Shown here: in pieces, positions 9,071 to 19,070 of the stretch
Position numbering within the stretch: position 1 is the first letter of the stretch
Layout of the letters: every line of letters begins with the position of its first letter
NCBI RefSeq assembly: GCF_023586525.1
Contig: NZ_CP097763.1
Coordinates: forward strand, 62,001-126,000
Direction: 5' to 3'
DNA from: Candidatus Blochmannia vicinus
GTDB taxonomy: Bacteria > Pseudomonadota > Gammaproteobacteria > Enterobacterales > Enterobacteriaceae
DNA length: 64,000 bases
Program-made: the position numbers and the translations under genes
The notes under the pieces: generated by a model
Databases searched by the model: none
The model's input: the letters and a program-made list of their open reading frames with translations, nothing else
Told to the model about the DNA's origin: nothing

Positions 9071-10280
9071 GACGTAAAATTCTTGCAGGATGAACGGAAG
9101 CTGCACGCCATGATGGATACAACGTAGCTAAGAAGACTATAATAAACGTCATAAATACGATACCTAATATTTGATAATATTTTATTTCTACGGGTAATTG
9201 TACAGCATCTGGTAATATTTTTAAAAATAATAATATTTGATTTAGTTTACTAGATAGTAATAATCCTAATCCTGTACCAAATATAATACCTAAAATACCA
9301 TTTCCAAATCCCTGAATCATAAAAAGCAACACAATCTGTCGGCGAGTAAAACCATATGTTTGCAGTACTGCAATTTCTATCTGTTTGTCTAATATTAGTA
9401 ACGCTAAAAAAGAAATAACATTAAAACCTGCTGCTATTATGATTAAAACTAATAACAAGGACATTATATTTTTTTCTATTTTCATCGCTTGAAATAAAGA
9501 TCCTTTACACTCTCTCCAATCCCTCCACACCCAATCCTTACATAATTGCAAGCGATTATTATAATAATAATTGTTCAGTAACAATGGTTCATGTAGCCAC
9601 AATCTCCACCCAGTAACACATTGCGCTGGATAATGCATTAACGCAGAAGCATCAGATCGATGTATTAATACTTGATAAGAATCAACTTCACTAGTCGTAA
9701 TATAAACATCTAATACTGTAAATAGTCGTTGACTAGGAACATAGCCAATAGGAGTGATCTGCATAACAGAAGGAACAATTAAACGAATTTGATCATTTAT
9801 ACGTACTTCAAGTTTTTTTGCTAAAGCTGACCCAATAATGACATAATATTTTCCTGGAATTAACTGATCCATATATTTATTAATTAAATACAGATATAAT
9901 GGCTCAAAATGATTCGGATCAATCCCTAACATCACTCCAAATGATGCTTTTCTAGAACTTTGTAATATAACATTAGATGTCACCAACGGTTGAACACATA
10001 TTATTTTATGTTGTAATTGACGTAATACTAATTTTGGTTTATTCTCAATATGTACATATCCTTTGTCAGTAGTAAGCAATACATGAGGTATAAAATTAAG
10101 AAGATTTTGTTTTATTTCACGCTCACAACCATTCATAACTGACAATACAGTTATCATTGCCATCACACCTAACATAATAGCAATACTAGAAATCCAATAA
10201 ATATTTCGGCCAAACTGATCTATCGATTTCCCCAAAACATAACGTAAAGCAATAAACAATACGATTGGTTGATACGTCAA
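9063..10280 (-). CDS. lolC: Lipoprotein-releasing ABC transporter permease LolC
   Basis: LolC is the LolA-recruiting membrane subunit of the LolCDE lipoprotein exporter. The 405 residues align with E. coli LolC (399). The start [14 protein letters not shown] matches the E. coli start closely. A first span covers about 25-50 and ends in [11 protein letters not shown]. The periplasmic domain carries VMLGIDP and [12 protein letters not shown], and three C-terminal spans end in [16 protein letters not shown]. It overlaps lolD by 8 bp. In E. coli mfd and ldtC lie nearby; here lpoB is the next gene upstream. Confidence 0.96.
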   Translation of the reverse strand: MTYQPIVLFIALRYVLGKSIDQFGRNIYWISSIAIMLGVMAMITVLSVMNGCEREIKQNLLNFIPHVLLTTDKGYVHIENKPKLVLRQLQHKIICVQPLVTSNVILQSSRKASFGVMLGIDPNHFEPLYLYLINKYMDQLIPGKYYVIIGSALAKKLEVRINDQIRLIVPSVMQITPIGYVPSQRLFTVLDVYITTSEVDSYQVLIHRSDASALMHYPAQCVTGWRLWLHEPLLLNNYYYNNRLQLCKDWVWRDWRECKGSLFQAMKIEKNIMSLLLVLIIIAAGFNVISFLALLILDKQIEIAVLQTYGFTRRQIVLLFMIQGFGNGILGIIFGTGLGLLLSSKLNQILLFLKILPDAVQLPVEIKYYQILGIVFMTFIIVFLATLYPSWRAASVHPARILRHG

Positions 10281-10495
10281 AATCTGCTGTATTACCTCAT
10301 AAGTATATCAAATAATATATTTTTTTAAATTCTCATATATCTGCAACATTTAATCATTAAATATACATGCCAACTATACAACATATATAGTCATTTTAAA
10401 TGTAATAATTGAATCTTTTTATAAGATCATATCTTTAACCCTTTTATAATGCCTTAAGTAATTACTAACAATTACTATTAAAACCTATTTATATC

Positions 10496-11062
10496 TTATG
10501 CAGAACCACTAACAACTCTCAAAATCTCACCAGTCTTAACCGATATTAATTGTAATTCTAAATTTGGTTTTTCTGAATTTCCATAAGCAATACCATATAG
10601 GATATAATTTGCTTGCAAATAATTTGCAATTTTCATAGAAAAATTATAAGAATTTCTATTATCTTCCGGAAACACACCCAATTCTCTGTATACAGAATGT
10701 AATCTTTCTATATCAATAACATTATATTTTCCAGTATTCTCTACAATACATTTGATTAATATGTTTGTAACATTATTAGTCTGAAAAATACCGTTGGTAT
10801 TATTCTTGATTATATTTACTAACAATACACTACCGCGTTCGATATTATCAAAAAAAAATGCATTCTGCAGCATATTTAATATAATTGGTTCCCAATGAAT
10901 TAAGTTAATTTGAGATGGTACTGATAATGCAGGCTTCGTATTTAGCGTAAACGTGTTATCATAATTACATAACCCAATACAATAATGTACAGAAATCATA
11001 CCGATCACTAAACATATTATCTTGTTTTTATAAATGAAATATATGTTATTATCATTTTGCAT
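10496..11062 (-). CDS. lpoB: Outer-membrane activator of penicillin-binding protein 1B, LpoB
   Basis: LpoB reaches across the periplasm to activate the peptidoglycan synthase PBP1B. The 188 residues align with the C-terminal domain of E. coli LpoB (213): GSVLLVNIIKNNTNG, NTGKYNVIDIERL, LGVFPEDNR, ANYILYGIAYGN and LELQLISVKTGEI. The proline-rich disordered linker of E. coli is almost absent. The signal region (residues 14-32) ends in YCIGLC and has no canonical lipobox, so lipid attachment is uncertain. It lies between hinT and lolC, the E. coli neighbourhood (hinT-ycfL-lpoB) with ycfL lost. The identity is good; membrane anchoring is the open point. Confidence 0.88.
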   Translation of the reverse strand: MQNDNNIYFIYKNKIICLVIGMISVHYCIGLCNYDNTFTLNTKPALSVPSQINLIHWEPIILNMLQNAFFFDNIERGSVLLVNIIKNNTNGIFQTNNVTNILIKCIVENTGKYNVIDIERLHSVYRELGVFPEDNRNSYNFSMKIANYLQANYILYGIAYGNSEKPNLELQLISVKTGEILRVVSGSA

Positions 11063-11242
11063 AATAATTTTTATCTAAAAATAAAAATTTTTTACCAAAT
11101 TCGCTATCATATTGTCCTTTACACATCAATAAACATATATTTTAATTTTTACACAAAACAAAAAATTAACTCTTATTAAAAGAGATACTAATTGAAAAAT
11201 CCACTTATAATTAAACTATAATATATGCTCTTATTACTTTTT

Positions 11243-11587
11243 TTATAACAAAGGACCTAGAGGTTTTCCTCCTAATAAATGCATATGAAGATGATAAATT
11301 TCTTGACCAGCATGATGGTTACAATTAACTATTAAACGATAACCTGAAGAATGTATATTCTTTTTCTTAGCAATTTTTGCTGCTACTACAAATAATCTAC
11401 CTAATATTATTTCATCATTAGTTGTGACATGATTAACAGTAGGAATCAATATATTAGGTACAATTAATACATGAACAGGCGCTTTAGGGTTTAAATCATA
11501 AAATGCAGTCACTAATTCGTCTTGATATAAGATATCAACTTTAATTTTCTTTTTAATAATATTTATAAAAATATTATCTTTTTTCAC
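11243..11587 (-). CDS. hinT: HIT-family purine nucleoside phosphoramidase HinT
   Basis: HinT hydrolyses AMP-lysine-type phosphoramidates, including adenylylated lysyl-tRNA synthetase intermediates. The 114 residues are close to E. coli HinT (119). The histidine triad is visible as HLHMHLLGG near residue 100-108, preceded by [14 protein letters not shown]. The segment [17 protein letters not shown] is the usual N-terminal HIT motif. It sits between ycfH and lpoB in the enteric order. Confidence 0.95.
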   Translation of the reverse strand: MKKDNIFINIIKKKIKVDILYQDELVTAFYDLNPKAPVHVLIVPNILIPTVNHVTTNDEIILGRLFVVAAKIAKKKNIHSSGYRLIVNCNHHAGQEIYHLHMHLLGGKPLGPLL

Positions 11588-11860
11588 AACTTATCCTATT
11601 ACTTAAAAGTATATAAATATTACAATAATTCTTTGACCACATCAGCTAGCATCTACCCCTAACATAAAAAATACAAATACTATATTTGTCTTCAGGTTAT
11701 TAAATATTATATTACATTTACAATATATATAATAAATTAATGATTATATTAATCAAATTATATTCAATATAGTATAACTACTATATTCTAATGTTAATAA
11801 CAATACGACACTATTAATCTATCCGTAATATCCATTTAATATATTCATTTTATTCTTATT

Positions 11861-12643
11861 TCACAAATGAAATAAAGTACGAAAATTAACTGTAGTAATA
11901 AACGCTAATTCATCCATATCAATATTTTTTATAAGCGCTATATGATTAGCAATTTCATATATATAAGCCGGCTGATTCTCTTTCCCTCTATAAGGAATGG
12001 GAGCAAGATAAGGAGAATCAGTTTCTAACAATATACGATCAGAAGGCACATATTTAATTACTTCTTGCATCATATAAGATTTTCTAAATGTTATCATACC
12101 AGAAAAAGATATATAAAAATTAAGATTTAATAACAATCTTGCAGTATCTACATTTTCATTAAAACAATGTAACACACCACCACAATCTTCTGCTGATTCT
12201 GAACGTAAAATAGCAACAGTATCCTTACAAGAATCACGACTGTGTACGATAACTGGCTTCTGTGCTGCTCTAGCAACACGAATATGTTCCCGAAATGCTT
12301 CTTTTTGTTTTTTTTTGTTATCTAATTTTAATTTATGATAATAATCCAATCCAGTTTCACCTATTGCTACTACATTTCTTCTAGAAGATAAAATATACAA
12401 TCTTTCTCTATCAAAATTATTAGAATAATGTACATATGTAGGATGTACTCCGCAAGAAAATACAACATCATTTCTGTATCCAATTAACTCAACCATGCTA
12501 TTATAATCTGACATAGAGACACTAACTGATAAAACTAGCTTTACTCCTCTTTTTTTCGCTTTGTTCAATACATCTGAAACATTTTTATGAATATTTTGAT
12601 AATTTAATTGATTCAAATGACAATGAGAATCTACCAAAAACAT
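11861..12643 (-). CDS. ycfH: TatD-family metal-dependent deoxyribonuclease YcfH
   Basis: This is a TIM-barrel metallohydrolase of the TatD family; E. coli YcfH is a putative DNase. From the ATG at 12643 there are 260 residues (E. coli 265), starting MFLVDSHCHLN as in E. coli. Metal-binding motifs are DSHCHL, GETGLDYY, VIVHSRD, VLHCFNE and LETDSPYLAP. An upstream in-frame start at 12679 would run into holB; the 12643 start is 4 bp past the holB stop, with GGAG about 11 bp upstream. Last gene of the tmk-holB-ycfH set, as in E. coli. Confidence 0.93.
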   Translation of the reverse strand: MFLVDSHCHLNQLNYQNIHKNVSDVLNKAKKRGVKLVLSVSVSMSDYNSMVELIGYRNDVVFSCGVHPTYVHYSNNFDRERLYILSSRRNVVAIGETGLDYYHKLKLDNKKKQKEAFREHIRVARAAQKPVIVHSRDSCKDTVAILRSESAEDCGGVLHCFNENVDTARLLLNLNFYISFSGMITFRKSYMMQEVIKYVPSDRILLETDSPYLAPIPYRGKENQPAYIYEIANHIALIKNIDMDELAFITTVNFRTLFHL

Positions 12644-12647
12644 AATG

Positions 12648-13661
12648 TCATATACTCCATGCATGGAAACAAGATTCAATAACGTCTTGTTTCCAATTTA
12701 ATAAACGATAGGTCAATAATAATTCACGATCAATATTAGTAAATTTCTGAAAACAACACAACAATAATAACCATTGTTGTAATTGAAGGCTTAAAGATGA
12801 AATACTCCAATAATCTGCAATAATAGTAATTAATTCTATTTGATCTAAATTTATTATAAATCTCTTATTTATTCCTTGCTTCCATTTTAATGCATCTACA
12901 AGTACAGTAATAAACCAATACAAATATGTATTTTTCCGACAAGTATTTAAAAATGGTACGAGTTTTAAAAAATCTTTATTTATAATAGTATCATGTATAG
13001 ATTTACATAATTCTAATCGTTGTTTCCACATCCCTAATTTAAACATAGTTTCTGCTTCTATAGGCGCTCCGTTACACAAACGTAGTGCACATTGTGCCGA
13101 TAAAATATCATTCACTCCTTCCCGTTGCCGTATTAGCCACTGTAATCCAAGCGATTCCTTTGGAGGTATAATTGACCATTTCATACATCGACTCAAAAAT
13201 GTTAATGGTATTTTTATATAATCTCGAGTTTTAAAAAAAAAATAAGTATTTATTGGAGGTTCGTCAAGTGTTTTAAGTAATGCATTAATAGATTGATCAG
13301 TTAAATATTCTACATATTTTATATGTATAATTTTTACTTTACTTTGACAAGCGTGATGATATATGGAATGAATACAGGCACGCATGATATCAACGCCTAT
13401 AGTCTGAGTATTATTTTCTGGATTTATCGGATAATAATCAGGATGATGTCCTGCATTCATTAACTTGCAATTATGGCAAATATCACAGTGTCGAGTTTCT
13501 AGAGGATGAGAGCAACTTAACCATCGCACAATAGCATAAATTAAAGTATCTTCCCCGTTATCCCATTTAGCATTTAAAAGTAATGCGTGATGTCCTCTAT
13601 TTTTTCGATAAGAATTCAATATTTTACTATAAATAATATCCAACCAGGGATACCATCTCAT
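12648..13661 (-). CDS. holB: DNA polymerase III delta' subunit
   Basis: HolB is the stator of the clamp-loader complex that loads the β sliding clamp. From the ATG at 13661 there are 337 residues (E. coli 334), beginning MRWYPWL as in E. coli. The start codon overlaps the tmk stop (TAATG) and is preceded by AGGAGGA, a strong Shine-Dalgarno motif, so a start at 13694 is rejected. The four zinc-binding cysteines are in the segment from CSHPLETRHCD to ICHNCK. NALLKTLDEPPINTYFFF matches the sensor/AAA+ core. The enteric Walker A is degenerate in δ', and likewise here. The C-terminal domain is lysine- and leucine-rich but alignable. Confidence 0.95.
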   Translation of the reverse strand: MRWYPWLDIIYSKILNSYRKNRGHHALLLNAKWDNGEDTLIYAIVRWLSCSHPLETRHCDICHNCKLMNAGHHPDYYPINPENNTQTIGVDIMRACIHSIYHHACQSKVKIIHIKYVEYLTDQSINALLKTLDEPPINTYFFFKTRDYIKIPLTFLSRCMKWSIIPPKESLGLQWLIRQREGVNDILSAQCALRLCNGAPIEAETMFKLGMWKQRLELCKSIHDTIINKDFLKLVPFLNTCRKNTYLYWFITVLVDALKWKQGINKRFIINLDQIELITIIADYWSISSLSLQLQQWLLLLCCFQKFTNIDRELLLTYRLLNWKQDVIESCFHAWSI

Positions 13662-14311
13662 TATAGCTTCCTCCTGGAACGTATTAACCACCAATCTAAA
13701 TATCTATAAATAATAGCAGAAACTTTTTCTAAACTTTGGGAAGCATCAATCATGATAACATTCTTTTTTTCAGAGGCCAATTTTTTATAACAAGAACGCA
13801 CACGAGCAAAAAAAATTAAAGATTCTTGTTCAAAACAATCTAACATTATTCTGTTCTTTATTCGAGATATACTTAATTCTGGAGAAATATCAAGATAAAA
13901 TATTAAATCTGGATATAAGATACTTGTAACTTTATTAGATAAAGCATGTAATAATAGCATATCAACTCCTCTACCTCCTCCTTGATATGCCTGAGAAGAC
14001 AAATCATACCTATCTCCAATTACCCAATAACCTTTAGATAAAGCTGGTTTAATAACATTTTTTATTAGTTGAAATCGTGCGGTATAAATCATCAATAATT
14101 CTGATATACTATCAATAGGATCGTTTATAGGTCCACCATATTTAATTAATACACGTAATAAATCTGCAACTGGTGTGCCCCCTGGTTCACGAGTAGTTAC
14201 AACGTTTACAATGCCACATTTATTTAAATATTTAGTTATACGATAAACAACGGTAGTTTTTCCGGCTCCATCCAATCCTTCAATTGTAATAAATTTATTA
14301 CTCACATCCAT
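13661..14311 (-). CDS. tmk: Thymidylate kinase
   Basis: Tmk phosphorylates dTMP to dTDP in the dTTP pathway. The 216 residues are close to E. coli Tmk (213). Motifs are the P-loop GLDGAGKTT, the TREPGGTPVADLLR segment that binds the nucleotide, GDRYDLSSQAYQGGGRG, and the LID region FEQESLIFFARVR. It is translationally coupled to holB by a 1-bp overlap (TAATG). In E. coli mltG and pabC lie just upstream; mltG is missing here. With tdk also in the window, thymidine salvage and dTTP formation are both covered. Confidence 0.96.
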   Translation of the reverse strand: MDVSNKFITIEGLDGAGKTTVVYRITKYLNKCGIVNVVTTREPGGTPVADLLRVLIKYGGPINDPIDSISELLMIYTARFQLIKNVIKPALSKGYWVIGDRYDLSSQAYQGGGRGVDMLLLHALSNKVTSILYPDLIFYLDISPELSISRIKNRIMLDCFEQESLIFFARVRSCYKKLASEKKNVIMIDASQSLEKVSAIIYRYLDWWLIRSRRKL

Positions 14312-14696
14312 ACCTTATACAAAAATTATTAATGCCAAAATTTAATTATTCATTAAAGTTATAAAAATTTACGTGTTTATTGCAATAAATATTAAAAACA
14401 CATAACCTTTATATTTCCCATAACTATAAGTATTTTCTATATCCATAGAAATTAAAAAATAAAAAATTTAATTCTTATAAGTAGAAAATTAATAATAACA
14501 ATAATAAATATTTATATAGTATATGAGCTAATATCGTTTCTAATGTCATTAAAAATATATCTCTTAACAACAATTCTGATAAAAAGGTTCAATTAAATCA
14601 TTATTTTTTTTTGATCAGCTTATTAAAGACAACTCTATTTTTGATAAAAATCATGAAACATTTTATACATACAATTTTTTAGAAAAATAATAAATA
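14312..14696. other. Gap where mltG lies in E. coli
   Basis: These 385 bp separate pabC from tmk. In E. coli mltG (yceG, about 1 kb) sits exactly here. No MltG-like reading frame or recognisable fragment remains, so the gene appears to have been deleted or eroded. Confidence 0.5.
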
Positions 14697-15524
14697 CTAT
14701 TGAATTTTATTATTTGTAATATGAGAATACAACAAACGAAATAATGTCTTATCTGAATAAAAGCAATCATCAATTGAGTTAACTGATGCTAATGGCAATA
14801 AAGCATTTGTAATAAACACTTCATTTGCGTTTTTTACATGCTCAGGACCAACTGTCACTGTCCGTATACAATATCCTAATTCTGGTAATAATCTAAATAC
14901 TATCTGACGCATAATTCCATTAACACCAGCATAATGTATAGAAGGAGTAAACACTTGATATTTATATCTCCAAAAAATATTAGAACTGCAACATTCTACA
15001 ACATTTCCATCAGTATCTAAAACTAATGCTTCATCAATTTCCTCGTTTTTACTGATCCACATCGAAATCATAACTTGTTCTAATCTATTAAGATGCTTGA
15101 TTCCAGCTAAAAAAGTATTCCGTGCTAACCGCACAACACTTGTTTTCATACAAATCCCAACATTAATCCATCGTATGTAATATTTCGGTAATCGACCGAT
15201 ATAAATTATACGCAATGGTTCAATATCGTTTTTGCATTTATATCCATGTAGCTTATGATTGTCACTTCTGCTAATTATTACTTTGATGATACTATATGTG
15301 CTACTAAAAGAAGCTGCTTGTAACATTTCTTTATATAAAAAATTATAATTGAAATTATTAAACATCAACCTCTTCGCCGACAAAATTAATCGATTCATAT
15401 GCAAATCTAAAAACTCTATTTCACCATGTCGTAATCTAGCTGTCGTAAAAAATCCATCTCCAAAATGCAAAGCACGATTATTTAATGATACTGTTTTTTT
15501 TAAAATTCCATTCACCCAATACAT
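14697..15524 (-). CDS. pabC: Aminodeoxychorismate lyase
   Basis: PabC, a PLP enzyme, converts 4-amino-4-deoxychorismate to p-aminobenzoate and pyruvate for folate synthesis. From the ATG at 15524 there are 275 residues (E. coli 269). The start MYWVNG followed by NNRALHFGDGFFTTARLRHG matches E. coli. The PLP lysine is in LAGIKHLNRLEQ, and EALVLDTDGNVVECCSSNIFW and AGVNGIMRQ are fold-type IV motifs. An in-frame start at 15617 would add 31 residues with no counterpart, so it is rejected. The Shine-Dalgarno sequence is weak. It lies between acpP and tmk, with neighbours fabF and mltG missing. Confidence 0.94.
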   Translation of the reverse strand: MYWVNGILKKTVSLNNRALHFGDGFFTTARLRHGEIEFLDLHMNRLILSAKRLMFNNFNYNFLYKEMLQAASFSSTYSIIKVIISRSDNHKLHGYKCKNDIEPLRIIYIGRLPKYYIRWINVGICMKTSVVRLARNTFLAGIKHLNRLEQVMISMWISKNEEIDEALVLDTDGNVVECCSSNIFWRYKYQVFTPSIHYAGVNGIMRQIVFRLLPELGYCIRTVTVGPEHVKNANEVFITNALLPLASVNSIDDCFYSDKTLFRLLYSHITNNKIQ

Positions 15525-15991
15525 TATTATTTTCAATTTACCAGCGATAAATAACATTTCGATGTGTCTTGTAATACAATAGATACCGAAACTGTTGTCC
15601 CTTAACCCTATCAACAATAATACAATATTATTTTTTTATATATACCGCACAATTAATTTATAATATTTAATAAACATAATTATTTATTCTTGATGTAACA
15701 TGTACAACTACGAAATTAACATCTTATTGCCTTCTATTTTTAAATATACAGGTTTCATTATAATCTAATTATTTTTTAACTCTTACAATATATCGTGATA
15801 TTGTAATTTAAAAATTTACATTAATATTAACATATTACTAATGGTACCAACTTTTTTAAGTCATTACTTTTTAATTCTCATATGTTATTAGCATAATTTA
15901 TTATATTGAAATAACCTTACTTACAAAAACAATTTATCAATTTACTAAAAATACCTATGCACTAGTATAAGCAACATACTATACCTTATAA
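15525..15991. other. Gap where fabF lies in E. coli
   Basis: These 467 bp lie between acpP and pabC. In E. coli fabF (about 1.2 kb) occupies this position. I find no ketoacyl-synthase motif in either strand. The chain-elongation condensing enzyme would then have to be FabB encoded elsewhere. Confidence 0.5.
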
Positions 15992-16240
15992 TTAATCATT
16001 TTTATTTTTATGACTATTACTAATAAAATCTATTGCTGCTTGAACAGTTGTAATCTTTTCAGCTTCTTCATCTGGAATTTCAGTATCAAATTCTTCCTCT
16101 AATGCCATAACCAACTCAACAGTATCAAGAGAATCAGCTCCAAGATCATCAACAAATGAAGCATGATTCACAACTTCTTCTTTTTTAACCCCCAATTGTT
16201 CAGCAATAATTGTTTTTACTTTTTCTTCTATAGTATTCAT
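15992..16240 (-). CDS. acpP: Acyl carrier protein
   Basis: AcpP carries growing acyl chains on a 4'-phosphopantetheine arm for fatty-acid and lipid A synthesis. The 82 residues match E. coli AcpP (78) closely, with four extra residues (NKND-like tail) at the C-terminus. The phosphopantetheine serine is in [18 protein letters not shown] (about S37). It lies downstream of fabG in the conserved fabD-fabG-acpP order. Confidence 0.98.
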   Translation of the reverse strand: MNTIEEKVKTIIAEQLGVKKEEVVNHASFVDDLGADSLDTVELVMALEEEFDTEIPDEEAEKITTVQAAIDFISNSHKNKND

Positions 16241-16380
16241 ATTCTCATTTTCCTATTAAAATGTGCCTATACGATAGTTTTCAAAAAATATAAAAAACAA
16301 AATAATACCACTCCCTAGCAATTTTAAAAAATTAAACTTTCTTTTATTAAAGCTTTAATAGATATATCACATAACACTAA

Positions 16381-17115
16381 TTATCCCATATACATCCCTC
16401 CATTAACATGCATTGTTTGTCCAGTAATATATTCTGCATAATCAGAAGCAAAAAACATTACAGAATAGGCCACATCTTTGGGCTCTCCAAAACGATTAAC
16501 TGGTATCTTTGATAAAATATCATTTTTCTGTTTGTCAGTGAATTTTTTTACCATATCCGTACAAATAAATCCCGGTGTTATTAAATTAACTGTAATACCT
16601 CTAGAAGCAACTTCACGCGCTAAAGACTTTGTAAATCCAATTAATCCAGATTTAGCAGCTGAATAGTTTACTTGACCAGCGTTCCCCATAATACCGACTA
16701 CGGAACCAATGTTGATAATTCTACCATAATGTTTTTTTATCATCGATTTTATTACCAATTTAGACATACGATATACAGCAGTCAAATTTACATCAATGAC
16801 AGATTTCCATTCATTATCTTTCATATGTAACAAAATATTATCTTGAACGATACCAGCATTATTTACTAAAATATCAACATTTCCAAATTCTTGACGAATC
16901 TTTTTTGCAAAAAGATCAATAGAATATTTGTCAGTAACATCTAATTCCATCCCTTTTCCTTGACTCCCTAAGTACATATCAATATCTTTAACACCCAACT
17001 CACTAGTCGCAGTTCCTATTACAGTAGCTCCATATTTTGCAAACATTTCAATAATAGCGCGACCAATACCACGACGAGCACCGGTTACTAAGACAATTTT
17101 TTCATTAAAAGTCAT
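16381..17115 (-). CDS. fabG: 3-oxoacyl-ACP reductase FabG
   Basis: FabG reduces 3-oxoacyl-ACP to 3-hydroxyacyl-ACP with NADPH. From the ATG at 17115 there are 244 residues, the E. coli length. AGGAG lies upstream and the start MTFNEKIVLVTG matches. Catalytic residues are present: Asn in NNAG, Ser in INIGSVVG, Tyr and Lys in NYSAAKSGLIG. The C-terminus HVNGGMYMG fits. The nucleotide loop reads TGARRGIG, where E. coli has TGASRGIG, an unusual Ser-to-Arg change beside the cofactor. A longer start at 17151 would overlap fabD and is rejected. Confidence 0.97.
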   Translation of the reverse strand: MTFNEKIVLVTGARRGIGRAIIEMFAKYGATVIGTATSELGVKDIDMYLGSQGKGMELDVTDKYSIDLFAKKIRQEFGNVDILVNNAGIVQDNILLHMKDNEWKSVIDVNLTAVYRMSKLVIKSMIKKHYGRIINIGSVVGIMGNAGQVNYSAAKSGLIGFTKSLAREVASRGITVNLITPGFICTDMVKKFTDKQKNDILSKIPVNRFGEPKDVAYSVMFFASDYAEYITGQTMHVNGGMYMG

Positions 17116-17141
17116 CTTACATGTACTCCTATACAAATATA

Positions 17142-18083
17142 TCAATTCCAATCAATTTTCATTGCTTCTGACAAAGAAACAGGGTCATTTACTGATAAAC
17201 TAAACACGTTACTAACAATACTACGTATTAGTCCAGTTAATATTTTCCCCGGTCCCATTTCTAAAAATTTTTCAATTCTCTGATGAATACAATATTGCAC
17301 GACCTCACGCCAACGCACTGGGGTGTATAATTGTCGCATTAATGCACTACGAATAGCTCTTGGTTCCTGCTCAATACATACATCAGTACTATTTAACACT
17401 GGTATACTGGGAGTGTTAATTTTTATTTTTTCTAATTCTTTTATAAACCTTGTAGCCACTGGTTTCATTAATGCGCAATGTGCTGGAACACTAATCGGAA
17501 GTGTAAATACATGTTTTGCTCCTGCATTTTTACAAAATAAATTAACACGGTCTACTGCTGCTTTATTCCCGGAAATAACTACATGTCCAGGTGCATTAAA
17601 ACCAGCGAGGGAAACAATTTGATCTTGTTGTGCTGCTTTGCAAAATTCAAAAACAACATCATCATTTAGACCAATAATTACAGACATAGCTCCACATCCA
17701 TTCGGGACGACTTCTTGCATCAACATACCACGTACCATTACCAATCTAACCCCAGAACGTAAATCCATACTTCCCGCGCATACTAAAGCAGAATACTCCC
17801 CTAAACTATGACCTGCCATTATTTGTGGCATACAACCTCCTTGCTGTTTCCATATTCTCCACACGGCTACTGAAGCCGTTAAAATAGCTGGTTGTGCTCG
17901 ATAAGTTTTATTTAGTTCTGTAAAAGGGCCATATTGTACTAATTTCCATATATCATAACCTAAAATCTCTGATGCTTCAGAAAAAGTCTCTTCTACTAAC
18001 GAATAATGTGCTGCCAGAGTTTTTAACATTCCTACCCTTTGACTCGCTTGTCCTGGAAATACTATAGCTAATAATGTATTCAT
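17142..18083 (-). CDS. fabD: Malonyl-CoA:ACP transacylase FabD
   Basis: FabD moves malonyl groups from CoA to ACP. From the ATG at 18083 there are 313 residues (E. coli 309). GAGAGA lies upstream and the N-terminus aligns. The nucleophile serine is in GHSLGEYSALVCAG, and the catalytic histidine in VPAHCALMKP. The N-terminal oxyanion motif reads FPGQASQ instead of FPGQGSQ: the Gln is kept, but Gly becomes Ala. A start at 18131 would lie inside fabH and is rejected. It is followed by fabG after 26 bp. Confidence 0.97.
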   Translation of the reverse strand: MNTLLAIVFPGQASQRVGMLKTLAAHYSLVEETFSEASEILGYDIWKLVQYGPFTELNKTYRAQPAILTASVAVWRIWKQQGGCMPQIMAGHSLGEYSALVCAGSMDLRSGVRLVMVRGMLMQEVVPNGCGAMSVIIGLNDDVVFEFCKAAQQDQIVSLAGFNAPGHVVISGNKAAVDRVNLFCKNAGAKHVFTLPISVPAHCALMKPVATRFIKELEKIKINTPSIPVLNSTDVCIEQEPRAIRSALMRQLYTPVRWREVVQYCIHQRIEKFLEMGPGKILTGLIRSIVSNVFSLSVNDPVSLSEAMKIDWN

Positions 18084-18103
18084 AATAATATTTCTCTCTT
18101 GTA

Positions 18104-19057
18104 TTAAAATCGTAATAACGCTGAACCCCAAGTAAACCCCGCTCCAAACGCTTCTAATAACACTAATTGGCCTGGTTTAATACGACCATCACGAACAGCC
18201 TCATCCAAAGCTAAAGGAACAGAAGCTGCAGACGTATTTCCGTGTCTATCAAGCGTAACTACTACTTTTTTCATATCCATATCCAATCGTTTAGCAGTAG
18301 CAGAAATAATTCGTAAATTAGCCTGATGAGGAACTAACCAATCTAATTCATCTTGATGTAAATTATTAATATTAAGAGTTTCATCAATAACACGTGCTAA
18401 AACAGAAACAGCTATTTTAAATACTTTATTTCCAGACATTGTTAAATAATTAGATATAGTCGGGTTATTTCTATTATAATTAGGGAGAGTTAATAAATCC
18501 CCATGATATCCATCTGCGTGTAAATGAATAGAAATAATACCTGGTGTTTTTGAGCGACCAAGTATTACTGCGCCTGCCCCATCGCCAAACAAAATTAACG
18601 TCCCACGATCTCTAGGATCTAAAGTGTGACTTAAAGTATCTGACCCTATAACCAAAGCATAATCCACACTTCCACTTTTAATATATTGATCTGCTACGCC
18701 TAACGCATAAACAAATCCAGAGCAAGCTGCTGACAAATCAAAAGCAATAGTATCCCGCACATGCAAATCCCGTTGAATTTGACATGCTGAACTAGGAAAT
18801 GCATGACTGGAAGAAGTGGTCGCGACAATAATAATACCTACTTTATCTGCATGTATACAAGCCATATCTAAGGCCCTTTTAGCAGCAAAATAACCCATTT
18901 TAGCCACAGTTTCGTCAGAACTAGAAATACGACGTTCTTGAATGCCAGTACGAGCGACAATCCATTCATGCGATGTATCTACCATTTTTTCTAAAACAAC
19001 GTTAGATCTAATATGCTGAGGTAAATAACTCCCTGTTCCAAGGATTCTAGTAAACAT
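18104..19057 (-). CDS. fabH: 3-oxoacyl-ACP synthase III FabH
   Basis: FabH starts fatty-acid synthesis by condensing acetyl-CoA with malonyl-ACP. The 317 residues equal the E. coli length. The Cys-His-Asn triad is intact: C112 in [12 protein letters not shown], His in [15 protein letters not shown] and Asn in [10 protein letters not shown]. The C-terminal [11 protein letters not shown] matches. It follows plsX after 13 bp in the standard plsX-fabH-fabD-fabG-acpP cluster and ends 20 bp before fabD. Confidence 0.98.
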   Translation of the reverse strand: MFTRILGTGSYLPQHIRSNVVLEKMVDTSHEWIVARTGIQERRISSSDETVAKMGYFAAKRALDMACIHADKVGIIIVATTSSSHAFPSSACQIQRDLHVRDTIAFDLSAACSGFVYALGVADQYIKSGSVDYALVIGSDTLSHTLDPRDRGTLILFGDGAGAVILGRSKTPGIISIHLHADGYHGDLLTLPNYNRNNPTISNYLTMSGNKVFKIAVSVLARVIDETLNINNLHQDELDWLVPHQANLRIISATAKRLDMDMKKVVVTLDRHGNTSAASVPLALDEAVRDGRIKPGQLVLLEAFGAGFTWGSALLRF

Positions 19058-19070
19058 GTATATTTGATTA

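Noticed and set aside
9071..9106. Longer lolD start overlapping lolC by 44 bp
   Set aside because: The added residues do not align with LolD, whereas the ATG at 9070 aligns and gives a normal coupling overlap.
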